In this document: piece by piece, positions 6,053-7,432 of the stretch
Position numbering within the stretch: position 1 is the first letter of the stretch
Layout of the letters: every line of letters starts with the position of its first letter
Source: Planctomycetota bacterium
GTDB taxonomy: Bacteria > Planctomycetota > PLA2 > JAEUHO01
Direction of reading: 5' to 3'
DNA: 7,432 nt
Assembly: GCA_026647295.1 (NCBI GenBank)
Contig: JAPKHB010000190.1
Coordinates: forward strand, 1 to 7,432
Program-made: the position numbers and the translations under genes
The notes under the pieces: model-generated
Told to the model about the DNA's origin: nothing
Databases searched by the model: none
What the model saw: the letters and a program-made list of their open reading frames with translations, nothing else

Positions 6053-7092
6053 ACGCGGCCCGCGTCGGCCCGGTCCGCCTCGGGGCCGACGCCGGGGCCC
6101 AGACCGCCCGGGCGACGCTCACCCTGGGCAACGCCGAGAAGGAGTTGTGGTTTCGCGTGCGCGGCGCGCCGCTGCGGCCGGCCCCCGAGGCCTTCCTGGC
6201 GGCGGCCCTCCTGCCGGCGATGAGCCGCGGCTGGCCGCTCGCGGTCGCGGACCCCCTCTCGGAGCGGCTGCGCGCGACCCACGCCGCGCTGCAGCGGGTC
6301 TACCGCGCCTTCGAGCCCCACCTGGCCTTGGTGCCGATCGAGGCCGCGGGCCGCGCGGGCGGCGCGCGCGCCGCAGGCGTCGGCCTCTTCTTCTCGGGCG
6401 GCGTGGACGGCTTCCACGGGCTGGTGTCCCGCCAGGCCGAGGTGACGCACCTGATCCTGGTCCACGGGCTGGACTACCCGCTGGAGGACCGGGCGCTTCG
6501 CGCGCAGGTCGGCGCCCGGATCGAGGCCGTGGCGCGCGCCGTCGGCAAGGCCCTCGTGCAGGTCGAGACCAACTTCCACGCGGTCGTCGCGCCCTTTGCG
6601 GTCAGCCGCACGCGCACCCCGATGCAGGCCACGCTCGGGGCGGCGCTGGGCGGGATCGCCGCGTTGCTCGCCGGCGCGGTCGGCCGCGTCTACGTCCCCT
6701 CCTCGGCCTCGGCGGCCACGCTCGCGCCCTTTGGCTCGCATCCGCTGGTGGATCCGCTCTGGTCCACCGAGGAGGTCGAGGTGGTGCACGACGGCCTGGA
6801 CGTGAACCGCTACGAGAAGGCCGTGGCGATCGCCGGCTTCGCGCCGGCCTACGCCGCGCTGCGGCCGTGCGGGACGAACGCCGGCGGGGCCTACAACTGC
6901 GGCCGCTGCCAGAAGTGCGCGGCCACGATGCTGATGCTCGCGGCGGCCGGGGGCCTCGAACGCTTCACCGTGTTCCCGACGGGGCTCGAGGCGGCCATCC
7001 GGGCCTGGCCGATCCGGGCGAGCCTGCGCCCGCAGCCCGCGCACTGGTACCTGGCCATCCAGGACGCGGTCGAGGCGCTCACGGCCGGGGGG
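6049..7092 (+). CDS. PP-loop ATPase-like protein with QueC-like cysteine quartet, 3' end lost
   Basis: The frame opens at GTG 6049 in a GTGA overlap with liuE; about 348 residues look genuine. An N-terminal region of about 110 residues is unassigned. FFSGGVDGFHG follows, with SGGVDG at 116-121, like the PP-loop (SGGxDS) of the adenine-nucleotide alpha-hydrolase fold, where enzymes activate a substrate by adenylation; the final Ser is Gly121 here. VHGLDYPLED, VETNFHAV and SHPLVDPLWSTE (230-241) belong to a family I know only as uncharacterised. C274, C284, C287 and C290 (C-x9-C-x2-C-x2-C) closely resemble the zinc site of QueC, the 7-cyano-7-deazaguanine synthase. It is not QueC itself: the N-terminal extension and intervening motifs differ. 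The reaction is unknown. The frame stays open to the right edge, but from about 7093 the codons are merely the antisense of an oxyR-like fragment, so the true C-terminus and stop are missing. Overlap with liuE predicts co-expression with leucine degradation. Confidence 0.75.
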
Positions 7093-7431
7093 CAACGGCT
7101 GCGCCACCACGCCCGCCTCGTCGAAGGGCAGGCTGATGATGATCACGTCGAGTTCGCCGCGCTTGAGCGCCTCGGCCAGACGCGCGGTGAAGTTCTCCTG
7201 GATGATCAGCGGCATCCGGGGCGCGAGCTGATGCACGCGCGGAATCAGCCGCGGCAGCAGGTAGGGTCCGATGGTGTAGATCACGCCCACACGCAGCGGC
7301 CCGGCGAGCGGGTCCTTGCCTGCGGCGGCGATCTCCTGGATCTGGCTCGCCTCCATCAGCACCCGCTCGGCCTGGGCGACGATCCGGCGCCCGGTCTCGG
7401 TGATCTTGACCTCCGAGGCGCTGCGCTCGAA
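7093..7431 (-). pseudogene. oxyR: Fragment of an OxyR-type LysR-family regulator
   Basis: The minus-strand frame from 7431 reads about 113 residues starting FERSASEVKITETGRR, the end of a LysR winged-helix domain. The linker helix follows (AERVLMEASQIQEI). Next comes the start of the effector domain, with GPLRVGVIYTIGPYLLP, then a segment with ENFTARLAEALKRGELD, and IISLPF. GPYLLP and the surrounding pattern are characteristic of OxyR, the peroxide-sensing activator, and the wording is closest to betaproteobacterial OxyR as I remember it. After VVAQPL the expected YDEP-type continuation is replaced by unrelated codons that are the antisense of the PP-loop gene, so the second half of the effector domain, including the redox cysteine region, is missing. 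The 5' end lies beyond the right edge. GC is about 69%, lower than the liu genes. As it stands it cannot encode a working regulator. It may be a decayed gene or an assembly join. Confidence 0.75.
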
Positions 7432-7432
7432 G

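Noticed and set aside
5902..7092. Continuation of the oxyR-like minus-strand frame across the join
   Set aside because: Only about 7093-7431 matches OxyR; the rest is antisense of the PP-loop and liuE genes and is open by chance.
5874..7136. Plus-strand Arg/Gly-rich open frame overlapping liuE and the PP-loop gene
   Set aside because: Out-of-frame shadow; the 6049 frame carries the conserved motifs.
7093..7431. C-terminal extension of the PP-loop protein to the right edge
   Set aside because: The frame is open, but these codons are the antisense of the OxyR coding sequence and lose all PP-loop family character.
1..7432. CRISPR arrays, tRNA or rRNA genes, transposases and rho-independent terminators
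   Set aside because: I saw no regularly spaced repeats, no RNA gene signatures, no transposase motifs, and no hairpin followed by a T run. GC-only palindromes are too common here to call as terminators.

Overview
The central part of the window (about 545-7090) is very GC-rich DNA, by eye about 75% or more, carrying one compact plus-strand operon for the lower half of leucine/isovalerate degradation (liu genes). The high GC, GTG starts and 4-nt gene overlaps suggest a high-GC Gram-negative bacterium. A myxobacterium-like or other deltaproteobacterium-like source is possible, but the sequence alone does not settle this.

Layout: (1) 1-525, minus strand: the N-terminal part of a multi-pass membrane protein resembling GT-C (GT39/GT83-like) glycosyltransferases, in noticeably lower-GC DNA (about 57%). 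It runs off the left edge and appears to lack the usual first membrane helix and loop. (2) 526-676: the divergent intergenic region, with a 14-bp tandem repeat, a 20-bp perfect palindrome and the ribosome binding site of the operon. (3) 677-6052: methylcrotonyl-CoA carboxylase beta subunit (liuB), methylglutaconyl-CoA hydratase (liuC), methylcrotonyl-CoA carboxylase alpha subunit split into two genes (biotin carboxylase, then BT plus biotinyl carrier domain), and hydroxymethylglutaryl-CoA lyase (liuE). (4) 6049-about 7092: a PP-loop/QueC-like protein with a cysteine quartet, coupled to liuE by a GTGA overlap. (5) About 7093-7432, minus strand: a fragment of an OxyR-type LysR regulator, most like betaproteobacterial OxyR, abutting and replacing the end of gene 4.

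Together the liu genes would take 3-methylcrotonyl-CoA through carboxylation to 3-methylglutaconyl-CoA, hydration to HMG-CoA, and cleavage to acetyl-CoA plus acetoacetate. The isovaleryl-CoA dehydrogenase (liuA) and LiuR regulator that often precede liuB are absent; the membrane-protein fragment is there instead. Four consecutive junctions from liuC onward are GTGA overlaps, which implies tight translational coupling that includes the uncharacterised PP-loop gene.

Both flanks look foreign to the core. The composition shifts and the flanking genes are broken where they meet it. Genuine rearrangement or transfer is possible, but an assembly chimera (especially at about 7085-7095) is a serious alternative and should be excluded first.
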